DNA of 6,286 bases from an uncultured Bacteroidota bacterium (GTDB lineage: Bacteria; Bacteroidota; Bacteroidia; Chitinophagales; Chitinophagaceae): positions 1-6,286 of the forward strand of contig CAJATB010000275.1 in NCBI GenBank assembly GCA_903944755.1, written 5' to 3'. The position numbers were made by a program, and so were the translations under genes. Every line of letters begins with the position of its first letter. Positions within the stretch are counted from its first letter, which is position 1. Below, in pieces: positions 1 to 6,111 of the stretch. The notes beneath the pieces are model-generated. The model made no database searches. It saw only the letters and a list, made by a program, of their open reading frames with translations, and was not told the DNA's origin.

Positions 1-76
1 ATCTTAAAATTAATGTTTTTGTTTGAGCATTCGCTTAGTCAATTTGGTAATAAATTACTAATTTTTCCACTTGTAA

Positions 77-105
77 CCAATTGGCAATTGTATTTAAATT
101 GCAAT
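77..105. repeat. Cluster of short inverted repeats upstream of the peptidase gene
   Basis: CCAATTGG (77-84) is a perfect palindrome. GCAATT (84-89) and AATTGC (97-102) are inverted arms around a 7-base spacer, and ATTGCAAT (98-105) is again a palindrome. They sit on the putative promoter, so a regulator-binding site is possible. A/T-rich DNA yields such dyads by chance, and no regulator is identifiable. Confidence 0.25.
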
Positions 106-112
106 ATCTTTA
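81..112 (+). promoter_or_regulatory. Possible Bacteroidota-type promoter for the M24 peptidase
   Basis: A TTG at 81-83 is followed after 21 bases by TATCTTTA at 105-112, which matches the Bacteroidota -7 consensus TAnnTTTG at all but the last base. Transcription would then begin near 119, about 15 bases before the ATG at 134. The match was found by eye in A/T-rich DNA where chance matches are common, so this is a weak call. Confidence 0.25.
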
Positions 113-133
113 GCTTCTATAAAATAAAACAGC

Positions 134-1387
134 ATGTCATATAACAGAAGAAAATTTATTGGACTTTCTGCATTAACTGCAGGCGCAATGACACTAAAAA
201 ATTCACTATTGGCTAGTACAACAACTACCCCCTTAACACCAAGCGGCATAGTAATTCCTATTACTATTGAGGAGAGAAAGGCTAGGATTGCGAAAGCGCA
301 ACAATTAATGGCTAAAGAAAAAATGGATGCAATTTTTTTAGAAGGCACTGTGTCTTGTTTTTATTTTACAGGTTTACGTTGGGGGCAAAGTGAAAGAACT
401 TTTGGAGTGGTGATTCCAGCGACAGGAGCTATTGCATATGTATGTCCAAAATTCGAAGAAGACAGGGCTAGAGAGCTTATTCAACCCGTCTATGGTGATG
501 AAGTACGTTGCTGGGAAGAACATGAAAGTCCTTACGCACTTATTGTTAATATAGTAAAAGATAGAGGCGTAAAATACCATTCAATTGGTATGGAAGAAAG
601 GGTTCGGTTCTTTATAGCGGATGGTGTAAAGAAATTAGCAAAAGGATTTGAGATCGTCGATGCAACTCCTATTACAGCAGGCTGCAGAATGATTAAGTCG
701 AAATCAGAAATTGCACTAATGCAAATTGCAACTGATGTAACTATTGAAGCGTATAAAATTGCTTTTGCAACCATTCAGCCTGGGATGTCTCAAACAGTAT
801 TTAGCGGCAACATAAGTGCAGCTTTTAAAAAGCTTGGCTACAGTGGTGGCGCATCGGTACAGATAGGAAAATACTCGGCAATGCCCCATGGAAGCATTAC
901 GCCTCAAACCATTCGAGAAGGGGATATTGTGATGGTAGATGGAGGCACAAGCTGTGAAGGCTATGCCTCGGATATTACGCGCACCATAGTGGTCGGAAGG
1001 CCTACACAAAGGCAAACCGATGTTTGGAATATTGAAAAAGAGGCTCAGACAGCCGCCTTCAATGCAATTAAAATTGGGGCACCTTGTGAACAAGTAGACG
1101 CAGCAGCGAGGGCAGTAATAGCAAAAGCAGGCTTTGGTAGTGACTATAAGTTGCCAGGGCTGCCGCATCGAACTGGTCACGGGATTGGCTTAGAGGGGCA
1201 CGAATGGACCAATTTTGTAAAAGGGAACAAAACGCCAATGGCTGTTGGCATGTGTTTTAGCAATGAGCCAACTATTAGTATCCCGGGTGAGTTTGGAATA
1301 AGGTTAGAGGACTGTGTGTATATTAGTGAAGAGGGTCCTCATTATTTTTCAAAGCAAAGCATTTCTATAGAACAGCCATTTGGTTAG
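134..1387 (+). CDS. Tat-exported M24 metallopeptidase (Xaa-Pro aminopeptidase-like)
   Basis: A 417-residue enzyme predicted to remove N-terminal residues ahead of proline, acting outside the cytoplasm. Residues 1-28 form a twin-arginine signal: NRRKFIG at 4-10, then a hydrophobic stretch. Residues about 43-180 resemble the creatinase/prolidase N-terminal domain and about 190-405 the pita-bread catalytic domain. All five dimetal ligands are visible: D269 (MVDGG), D280 (SDITRT), H349 (second His of HRTGHGIG), E378 (SNEP) and E392 (RLED). H252, H345 and H356 match the three further active-site histidines of E. coli PepP in spacing (His243, His350, His361). The start at 134 is chosen because it places the twin arginines at residues 5-6; no Shine-Dalgarno is seen. 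The stop TAG lies 11 bases from the stop of the convergent fibre-like gene. The sequence cannot separate an aminopeptidase P from a prolidase-like or creatinase-like relative, so no symbol is given. Confidence 0.9.
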   Translation: MSYNRRKFIGLSALTAGAMTLKNSLLASTTTTPLTPSGIVIPITIEERKARIAKAQQLMAKEKMDAIFLEGTVSCFYFTGLRWGQSERTFGVVIPATGAIAYVCPKFEEDRARELIQPVYGDEVRCWEEHESPYALIVNIVKDRGVKYHSIGMEERVRFFIADGVKKLAKGFEIVDATPITAGCRMIKSKSEIALMQIATDVTIEAYKIAFATIQPGMSQTVFSGNISAAFKKLGYSGGASVQIGKYSAMPHGSITPQTIREGDIVMVDGGTSCEGYASDITRTIVVGRPTQRQTDVWNIEKEAQTAAFNAIKIGAPCEQVDAAARAVIAKAGFGSDYKLPGLPHRTGHGIGLEGHEWTNFVKGNKTPMAVGMCFSNEPTISIPGEFGIRLEDCVYISEEGPHYFSKQSISIEQPFG

Positions 1388-1398
1388 TCGGGGGGCTT

Positions 1399-2787
1399 TT
1401 AGTCTACCCTTTGTATGGTAATCCTAATAGGAGGTGTAGCTGGCCTTGATGGGCTAGCCTGCGTTATTGTACCCGAAATGATTGAGTTACTATTTTTGCC
1501 ACTGAAATAGGTTTCTATATAATCATCGTCCCCGAGTTCTACTAAAAAGGATGCTGATAAAATATTTTTTATACTGTTTCCGGCAATGGTATAGCTGGTA
1601 TGCGTATTTGCATAGGCCGATCCGTTTCTTCTTAGCCAAACACTCATTTCAGCAGCCCCTGTATCGGTTTTAATTACTTGAAGGGTATAATGTATACTAT
1701 AAACACCCCCATGCTTTACAGTTACCCTAGTTGGTATGCCACTTGTATTATTTGTTATAGAAATAGCATTCCCCAAATGAGTAAAGTATAATTTTATAGC
1801 TGTAGCGACGGAAGCAATAGCTTGTTGCTTTGCCGTATCATAAAAACTGCCATAAGCAACCCTAGCAGGCACATAACCAAGTCCCTTTAAAATAGCCATA
1901 GTTGTGATTTCGTCTATATTTATTTTTTGATTAATTCGATCACTAAGTGAGATTGTATCAGCTTTGTTTAATTTGAGATGGATTCGATTACTTAAACTAG
2001 TTGTATCTTTTTTATTAAGTTTTAAGTCAATTCTGTCCCCTAAATCACTAGTGTCTTTAGTATTTAACTTTAAGTCAATTCTTTTAGAGAGACCTACTGT
2101 GTCTGATGTGTTTAATTTCAGGTTGATTCTATTGCTTAATTTATTTGTATCTGCAATATTCAATTTTAAATTAATCCGGTTGCTAATTGATAGTGTATCT
2201 GACTTTTTTAATTTTTCACTTAAGGCTTGCATGGTATAAATACTAATGGGTTTTAAACTATCAGGCGTATTGTTTATTTTTTCAATATTTAATAAATAAA
2301 TTAATTCCTTAATACTTGCAACGCCTGTGCCACCATGACTGAGGCTTATTATACCGGAAATATTATTTGCGGTTACATTGTCCGCGTAAAAAGAAAAAGG
2401 TACGTAATTAATTTTTTGTATACCTAAGTTTTCAAACACTAATCTTCCGTCTGGATCAATTTCTATTTTTAAAAATTTGTCATTATTTGTCCAGTTAATT
2501 TTTGTAAAATCACCTATTGAAACAATTTTACCCCTTTCTTCCGCTCCAAGTAAAATTGTAAATAAACCAAGCACATTAGTAGTTGCCGATTTAATTTCCT
2601 GGTATTCGATAATATCGCTTGTTGTATCATTTTTAAGACTTAGTCGAATGGAAATTTCTTTATTTGCAACAATTAATCCATTAGTAGTCCTAGCTATTGC
2701 TTGAAAGTTAATAGCTTTATTTGATTGCGCATTTGATTTTTCTGAACTGATTAGTAAATTAAAAAATAGAAAAATTATAATTCTCAT
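1399..2787 (-). CDS. Secreted tail-fibre-like protein with 16-residue repeats and a C1q/TNF-like C-terminal domain
   Basis: A 462-residue exported protein, probably a trimeric surface fibre or adhesin. Residues 1-20 are a signal peptide, with cleavage likely between A20 and Q21. Residues about 25-135 match the N-terminal domain common in Bacteroidota surface proteins: INFQAIART, later TTNVLGLFTILLG, ending in VPFSFYAD. GGTG (152-155), followed by S158 and ELIYLLNI, resembles the GGTG motif of phage tail fibres. Residues 199-294 hold six 16-residue repeats, and LGYVP (303-307) resembles the LGYTP motif that often precedes fibre tips. Residues about 311-462 look like a C1q/TNF-type jelly-roll: YGSFYDT, HGGVYSIHY, WLRRNG (384-389) and a C-terminal PPIRITIQRVD strand. 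No T9SS sorting domain is seen at its own C-terminus. It starts three bases after the stop of the upstream T9SS-sorted gene, so co-transcription is likely. The family assignments are from recognition by eye; the receptor or ligand is unknown. Confidence 0.85.
   Translation of the reverse strand: MRIIIFLFFNLLISSEKSNAQSNKAINFQAIARTTNGLIVANKEISIRLSLKNDTTSDIIEYQEIKSATTNVLGLFTILLGAEERGKIVSIGDFTKINWTNNDKFLKIEIDPDGRLVFENLGIQKINYVPFSFYADNVTANNISGIISLSHGGTGVASIKELIYLLNIEKINNTPDSLKPISIYTMQALSEKLKKSDTLSISNRINLKLNIADTNKLSNRINLKLNTSDTVGLSKRIDLKLNTKDTSDLGDRIDLKLNKKDTTSLSNRIHLKLNKADTISLSDRINQKINIDEITTMAILKGLGYVPARVAYGSFYDTAKQQAIASVATAIKLYFTHLGNAISITNNTSGIPTRVTVKHGGVYSIHYTLQVIKTDTGAAEMSVWLRRNGSAYANTHTSYTIAGNSIKNILSASFLVELGDDDYIETYFSGKNSNSIISGTITQASPSRPATPPIRITIQRVD
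1906..2241 (-). repeat. Tandem 48-bp coding repeats, six clear units plus one degenerate
   Basis: The repeats encode a 16-residue unit of the form xxLSxRIxLKLNxxDT. Clear copies occupy protein residues 199-214, 215-230, 231-246, 247-262, 263-278 and 279-294. A degenerate copy at 183-198 keeps only LS, KL and the final DT, and the last copy ends in IDEI instead of DT. Codons differ among copies while the core residues stay fixed, which points to old repeats held by selection rather than a recent expansion. The alternation I-x-L-x-L followed by a polar turn would suit a beta-structured or coiled stalk; which of the two cannot be decided here. Confidence 0.85.
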
Positions 2788-2790
2788 TAT

Positions 2791-3348
2791 TTATATTTTT
2801 AAAAGTTTAAATACTTTATTAGCTAGGACTTGTCCGCCAACTATATAATTTATTATTATATAATACAAGCCATTTTTTTCACCAATTAGATTTATTTGTT
2901 TTTGGAAATTCAATCCAGCATATGGGCCTTTTAATACTTGTATGCTATTTCCAAGATTGTCTGTTATCTTAATGTTGAGAATAATTATACCATCTTGGGC
3001 ACAGGAAATTTTAAAAATATTTTGCATTGGATTTGGACCAATTAAAATTTTTAAATTAAAACTGTCAATACTTTTAACATTAAATTTTATATCATTTTGG
3101 TTTTGTAAAAACCCTGAAGAAAGCATAATACTTGATTTCGAAATATAGGTTTCAGTGGATAAAGATTCTCCAATATTCCAGTCTACAATGCAGGTGCTAG
3201 TCACCTTTGATCCTGACGCAACATTTTGACAAAACGGATCTAGGTATTGGCCTTTTAGTAATGAAGGGAAGGTGAGATAAAATAAGGCCAACAGTATATA
3301 TTGCCTTTTTTTATAGTTATTCCTACAATTTGCTAGTGTCCCCTTCAT
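2791..3348 (-). CDS. Small secreted protein with type A T9SS sorting domain
   Basis: A 185-residue protein if begun at 3348; an in-frame ATG at 3384 would add 12 residues. I prefer 3348 because MKGTLANCRNNYKKRQ followed by YILLALFYLTFPSLLKGQ gives a conventional signal peptide, and an A-rich stretch typical of Bacteroidota starts precedes it. In the longer numbering, residues about 54-94 (VASGSK...VDWNIGES...ML.SGFLQ) match the short segment found in many Bacteroidota proteins that read 'xWTIGExxxET...GFxQP'. Residues about 112-197 look like a type A sorting domain: IGPNP (115-119), TDNLGNSIQVL, NGLYYI and a terminal KVFKLLKI. Such domains send proteins through the outer membrane by T9SS and are usually cleaved. 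Almost nothing remains as cargo, so this may be a minimal surface protein or a partner for the fibre-like protein encoded three bases downstream. Both carry signal peptides. Confidence 0.8.
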   Translation of the reverse strand: MKGTLANCRNNYKKRQYILLALFYLTFPSLLKGQYLDPFCQNVASGSKVTSTCIVDWNIGESLSTETYISKSSIMLSSGFLQNQNDIKFNVKSIDSFNLKILIGPNPMQNIFKISCAQDGIIILNIKITDNLGNSIQVLKGPYAGLNFQKQINLIGEKNGLYYIIINYIVGGQVLANKVFKLLKI

Positions 3349-3404
3349 TTTTTTCTGATTAGGGAATAAATGTAGAGGTATCAACGGTTAACTTTTATGT
3401 AGAA

Positions 3405-3434
3405 AGTACTATTAGGCACTAGTCTAATAGTATT
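3405..3434. repeat. Long inverted repeat in the divergent control region
   Basis: TACTATTAG (3407-3415) and CTAATAGTA (3424-3432) are perfect 9-base inverted arms around GCACTAGT. In a + strand transcript the stem could grow to 13 pairs with two G-U pairs (G3406-U3433 and G3416-U3423), leaving an ACTA tetraloop. No T-run follows on either strand, so an intrinsic terminator is unlikely. It lies about 58 bases upstream of the preferred start of the T9SS gene, placing it in that gene's leader or operator region. The arms are certain; the function is inferred. Confidence 0.6.
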
Positions 3435-3453
3435 GGAAATCTGTAAACAGTTA

Positions 3454-3484
3454 TTGTATTATTAATATTAAATATGTAATTTAG
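3454..3484 (+). promoter_or_regulatory. Possible Bacteroidota-type promoter for the lipoprotein gene
   Basis: TTG at 3454-3456 is followed after 20 bases by TAATTTAG (3477-3484), which matches TAnnTTTG at all but one base. Transcription would begin near 3491, some 52 bases before the ATG at 3543. CCCAT (3495-3499) and ATGGG (3506-3510) form a small dyad just downstream. This is a by-eye match in A/T-rich sequence. Confidence 0.3.
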
Positions 3485-3490
3485 TGTCAA
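3462..3490 (-). promoter_or_regulatory. Possible promoter for the T9SS protein/fibre operon
   Basis: On the minus strand TTTGACA (complement of 3485-3491) contains both a Bacteroidota TTTG and a perfect TTGACA. It is followed after 17 bases by TATTAA (complement of 3462-3467), a partial match to a -10 box. Transcription would begin near 3455, giving a leader of about 107 bases that includes the inverted repeat at 3405-3434. It overlaps the candidate promoter for the divergent lipoprotein. Confidence 0.2.
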
Positions 3491-3542
3491 ATAGCCCATA
3501 ATTTAATGGGTAATTAGTTTAAACACGTCATTAATTTACGCT

Positions 3543-3995
3543 ATGAAATATGCTAGAATACTTTTTATTTGTATCCTTTTTGCTTTTACTTCTTGTAGTA
3601 AAGGTGGGGGTTCTTCACCAACACCTCCAACGCCACCAACGCCACCAACACCACCAACATTAAGTGATCCTGCTATTGTTTTTGCAGTAGACATTGATCC
3701 AGGAGGAGCAACGCCAATTTTTAAAGCACTTGGTCCTTCTCAGCCAATGGTGGTGAATATTAGTTCTGCTTTACCAACAAATGGAGTAATTATAAAAGTT
3801 ACAGTCACAAACGATAATAATAATAATCAAACTGTGTATACAAGTGGAGATGTTCCGTCCTCTAAAAGTAGTAATAGCTTTACAATAAATCCTATACCAA
3901 AGGGAGCTTTGTGTACTACAACGATTTTAGTGAAATCGGCAAACCCTAATAGTACCAACATCGTTGAACGCAAATTTGGGTTGTACCTATTTTAG
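3543..3995 (+). CDS. Small lipoprotein with Thr-Pro-Pro linker, function unknown
   Basis: A 150-residue protein I do not recognise. Residues 1-18 are a lipoprotein signal: KYAR, a hydrophobic core (ILFICILFAF) and FTSC, with the lipidated cysteine at 18. The residues after it, SKGGGSS, lack the acidic run of known Bacteroidota surface-export signals, so location on the periplasmic face of the outer membrane is at least as likely as surface exposure. A proline-rich linker with four TPP units spans 27-38. The rest, about 43-150, has alternating hydrophobic residues and segments such as GVIIKVTVTN and CTTTILVKSA, consistent with a small Ig-like beta domain, but I see no family signature. The gene diverges from the T9SS/fibre operon, sharing a control region of about 190 bases, which makes a joint envelope role possible but unproven. 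ATG at 3543 gives the signal peptide directly; no Shine-Dalgarno is seen. Confidence 0.75.
   Translation: MKYARILFICILFAFTSCSKGGGSSPTPPTPPTPPTPPTLSDPAIVFAVDIDPGGATPIFKALGPSQPMVVNISSALPTNGVIIKVTVTNDNNNNQTVYTSGDVPSSKSSNSFTINPIPKGALCTTTILVKSANPNSTNIVERKFGLYLF
3621..3659 (+). repeat. Short 9-bp tandem repeats encoding the Thr-Pro-Pro linker
   Basis: Successive ACx-CCx-CCx codon triplets encode four Thr-Pro-Pro units plus a final Thr. The two middle units are identical (acgccacca) and the flanking ones differ by one or two bases. In-frame 9-bp units could change in number by slippage and alter linker length without breaking the gene. Confidence 0.8.
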
Positions 3996-4014
3996 TAATT
4001 GATATATTTATTTG

Positions 4015-4033
4015 TACATTCTCTGTGAATGTA
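4015..4033. terminator. Weak hairpin after the lipoprotein gene
   Basis: TACATTC (4015-4021) and GAATGTA (4027-4033) are perfect 7-base inverted arms around TCTGT, starting 19 bases after the lipoprotein stop. The gap 3996-4145 separates two convergent genes, where a terminator is expected. No T-run follows the stem on either strand, so this is a weak candidate. Nothing else is recognisable in the gap. Confidence 0.3.
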
Positions 4034-4145
4034 TTGGCACTGTGAAAGTTACTTCTAACATAGTATATCCAATTAGCAAGACTTACAAGTTTCTTATTAG
4101 AACATTTAGAATTAGCCGTAAATAGAAACCAATTTTTTCCTTGCT

Positions 4146-4535
4146 TTATTCACACTCAATTGTAGGTGCAAGATTTTGTAATTCTGCTTCGGTAAATAAT
4201 CGTGAATGAACTATAAAACGAAGGCCTAATGGAATTTCTAAGGAAAAACTTGATCCTCTTCCAGGCGTAATATCAATAAGCAGTTGTGTGTGTTTCCAAT
4301 ATTCGAATTGGTCTTTGCTCATAAAAAAGGCACAGTCAGCAATTGTTCCAATTTGTATGTCATTTCCGCCTACTTTAAATTCTCCTTTTTCAAAACACAT
4401 AGGTTGTGAACCGTCACAACAACCACCACTTTGGTGAAACATTAAAGCGCCGTATGTTGCTTTTAATTGTGTAATTATTTTTGCTGCATCCGGACTAACT
4501 AAAACGCGCGAAATTTTTTCATTAACATTTACCAT
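4146..4535 (-). CDS. DUF779 family protein, partner of the aldehyde dehydrogenase
   Basis: A 129-residue, probably cytoplasmic protein recognised by the DUF779 signature: FHQSGGCCDGSQPMC at 33-47, FEYWKHTQLLIDITPGRGSSFSLE through about residue 100, and RFIVHSRLF at 106-114. It has no signal peptide or membrane segment, and its length is normal for the family. Clustered H34, C39, C40 and C47, with C68 and H82, suggest metal binding or a redox function, but that is inference; the biochemical role of DUF779 is not known to me. The gene lies downstream of an AldB/ExaC-type dehydrogenase on the same strand, 70 bases away, an association seen in many bacteria, so it probably supports that enzyme or its aldehyde pathway. 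The start at 4535 has no clear Shine-Dalgarno, and the hairpin at 4550-4583 lies just upstream. Confidence 0.88.
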   Translation of the reverse strand: MVNVNEKISRVLVSPDAAKIITQLKATYGALMFHQSGGCCDGSQPMCFEKGEFKVGGNDIQIGTIADCAFFMSKDQFEYWKHTQLLIDITPGRGSSFSLEIPLGLRFIVHSRLFTEAELQNLAPTIECE

Positions 4536-4549
4536 AGCATAAATATAAG

Positions 4550-4583
4550 CAAAGAACCCTCAATTTTATTTGAAGGTTCTTTG
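4550..4583 (-). terminator. Hairpin between aldehyde dehydrogenase and DUF779 genes
   Basis: CAAAGAACC (4550-4558) and GGTTCTTTG (4575-4583) are perfect inverted arms, and the stem continues inward to 14 positions around a 6-base loop. The only imperfect position is a U-G pair in the minus-strand RNA but a C-A mismatch in plus-strand RNA, so the structure is better formed in the direction of the dehydrogenase operon. It begins 22 bases after the dehydrogenase stop and is followed by CTTATATTTA, U-rich but interrupted. It could be a leaky terminator, or a stem protecting upstream mRNA, that lowers DUF779 expression relative to the enzyme. Confidence 0.6.
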
Positions 4584-4605
4584 AGATTGTTAATTTTATA
4601 AGCTA

Positions 4606-6111
4606 CTAAAAGAAGCCTAATTTGTTTTTGTCATAAGACACCAACATATTTTTACTTTGTCTATAATAACTTAACATCATTTTATGATTTTCTCTACCAA
4701 AGCCTGATTTTTTATAACCGCCAAATGGTGCATGTGCAGGATATGCGTGGTAGCAGTTTACCCATACACGGCCGGCTTGAATAGCTCGTGGCACTTGGTA
4801 TAGTTCATGTGCATCTCTTGTCCAAACACCTGCGCCTAAGCCATATAATGTATCATTTGCAATTGCTAGAGCCTCTTCGGTTGTTTTAAAAGTGGTAACA
4901 CTTACTACTGGTCCAAAAATTTCTTCTTGGAAAATTCTCATTTTATTGTGCCCTTTAAAAATAGTTGGTTGAATATAATAACCTGTTCCTAATTCACCTT
5001 CTAATTTATTCGCTTCTCCGCCACACAATACTTCCGCACCTTCTTCTTTACCAATTTTTAAATAAGACAATATTTTTTCATATTGGTCATTAGAAGCTTG
5101 TGCACCCATCATAACCGTTCCGTCTAAAGGGTGGCCCACTTTAATTGCTTTTGTTCTTTCTACTACACGCTTCATAAATTTTTCATAAATACTTTCGTGT
5201 ACTAAAATTCGCGAAGGGCAGGTACAAACCTCACCTTGGTTTAAAGCAAACATTACTGCCCCTTCAATGGCTTTATCAAAAAATGCATCATCATGATCTG
5301 CTACCGAAGGGAAAAATATATTTGGCGACTTCCCGCCCAACTCCATTGTAACAGGAATTAAGTTTTCAGACGCATATTGCATAATCAACCTGCCAGTTGT
5401 AGTTTCTCCTGTAAAGGAAACTTTTGAAATACGAGGGGAAGAAGCCAATGGCTTTCCGGCTTCTACTCCAAACCCTGTTACTATATTTAAAACACCTGCA
5501 GGTAAAATATCTGCAATTAGTTCCATTAAACACATAATTGAAGTTGGCGTTTGTTCAGCTGGCTTTACTACTACAGTGCAACCTGCAGCCAATGCGGGTG
5601 CTATTTTCCAGGTTGCCATTAATAATGGGAAGTTCCATGGAATAATTTGTCCAACCACACCAATAGGTTCGTGAAGGACAATACTTACTGTTGTTTCGTC
5701 ATGTTCTGAAATTGCACCTTCCTCGCCTCTTATTACACCTGCGAAATACCTAAAATGGTCTACACATAATGGCAAATCAGCTGCTCTTGTTTCTCTAATG
5801 GCTTTCCCATTATCAATGGTTTCTACTGTTGCTAAGTATTCAAGGTTGTCCTCTAATACTTGTGCAATTTTCAGCAGCAGGTTACTCCTATTGGTAGGAG
5901 ATGTTTTACTCCAGGTTTTAAAGGCGGTTTCAGCAGCATCCAATGCTAATTCGACATCTTCTTTGTACGAACGTGCCGCTTGCGTAAATACCTTTCCGTC
6001 AATAGGTGATACGTTGTCGAAGTACTCTCCTTTAATGGGAGCAACAAATTTTCCTCCAATAAAGTTGTCATACTTTGCTTTGAAAGTAGGACGGTTTACA
6101 ATGTTTGACAT
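4606..6111 (-). CDS. aldB: NAD(P)+-dependent aldehyde dehydrogenase, AldB/ExaC type
   Basis: A 501-residue cytoplasmic enzyme that oxidises aldehydes, most likely short-chain ones such as acetaldehyde, to carboxylic acids. It is full length for the family (E. coli AldB is about 512). Catalytic residues are in place: N160 (PWNFP), K183 in KPAEQTP for cofactor binding, the FTGETTTG glycine motif at 233-240, E257 (MELGGK), the nucleophile C296 in NQGEVCTCPSR, and EEIFGP at 396-401. The NQGEVCTCPSR loop, the NCYHAYPAHAPFGGYKKSG segment and the VSYDKNKLGFF tail closely resemble E. coli AldB, which separates it from betaine or succinate-semialdehyde dehydrogenases. A DUF779 gene follows on the same strand. 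Two TAG codons in tandem end the frame. ATG at 6111 fits the family N-terminus, with no Shine-Dalgarno. The symbol rests on similarity; exact substrate and cofactor preference are not shown. Confidence 0.93.
   Translation of the reverse strand: MSNIVNRPTFKAKYDNFIGGKFVAPIKGEYFDNVSPIDGKVFTQAARSYKEDVELALDAAETAFKTWSKTSPTNRSNLLLKIAQVLEDNLEYLATVETIDNGKAIRETRAADLPLCVDHFRYFAGVIRGEEGAISEHDETTVSIVLHEPIGVVGQIIPWNFPLLMATWKIAPALAAGCTVVVKPAEQTPTSIMCLMELIADILPAGVLNIVTGFGVEAGKPLASSPRISKVSFTGETTTGRLIMQYASENLIPVTMELGGKSPNIFFPSVADHDDAFFDKAIEGAVMFALNQGEVCTCPSRILVHESIYEKFMKRVVERTKAIKVGHPLDGTVMMGAQASNDQYEKILSYLKIGKEEGAEVLCGGEANKLEGELGTGYYIQPTIFKGHNKMRIFQEEIFGPVVSVTTFKTTEEALAIANDTLYGLGAGVWTRDAHELYQVPRAIQAGRVWVNCYHAYPAHAPFGGYKKSGFGRENHKMMLSYYRQSKNMLVSYDKNKLGFF

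Noticed and set aside
716..1180. A 154-codon open frame on the minus strand inside the peptidase gene
   Set aside because: It is fully antisense to conserved catalytic sequence of the M24 enzyme and its translation resembles no protein family, so it is a shadow frame.
1388..1398. G-run followed by CTTTT between the convergent stops, as a possible shared terminator
   Set aside because: There is no complementary C-run or other stem nearby, so no hairpin can be drawn.
1964..2239. A 91-codon plus-strand frame with repeated hydrophobic segments
   Set aside because: Its apparent repeats are the antisense reading of the 48-bp repeats in the fibre-like gene; it has no independent support.
1906..2241. 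Regularly spaced repeats that could suggest a CRISPR array
   Set aside because: The units are contiguous 48-bp coding repeats in frame, with no unique spacers and no cas genes in the window.
3348..3384. Upstream ATG at 3384 as start of the T9SS protein
   Set aside because: It adds 12 residues ahead of an already long n-region; the ATG at 3348 gives a more normal signal peptide. It cannot be fully excluded.
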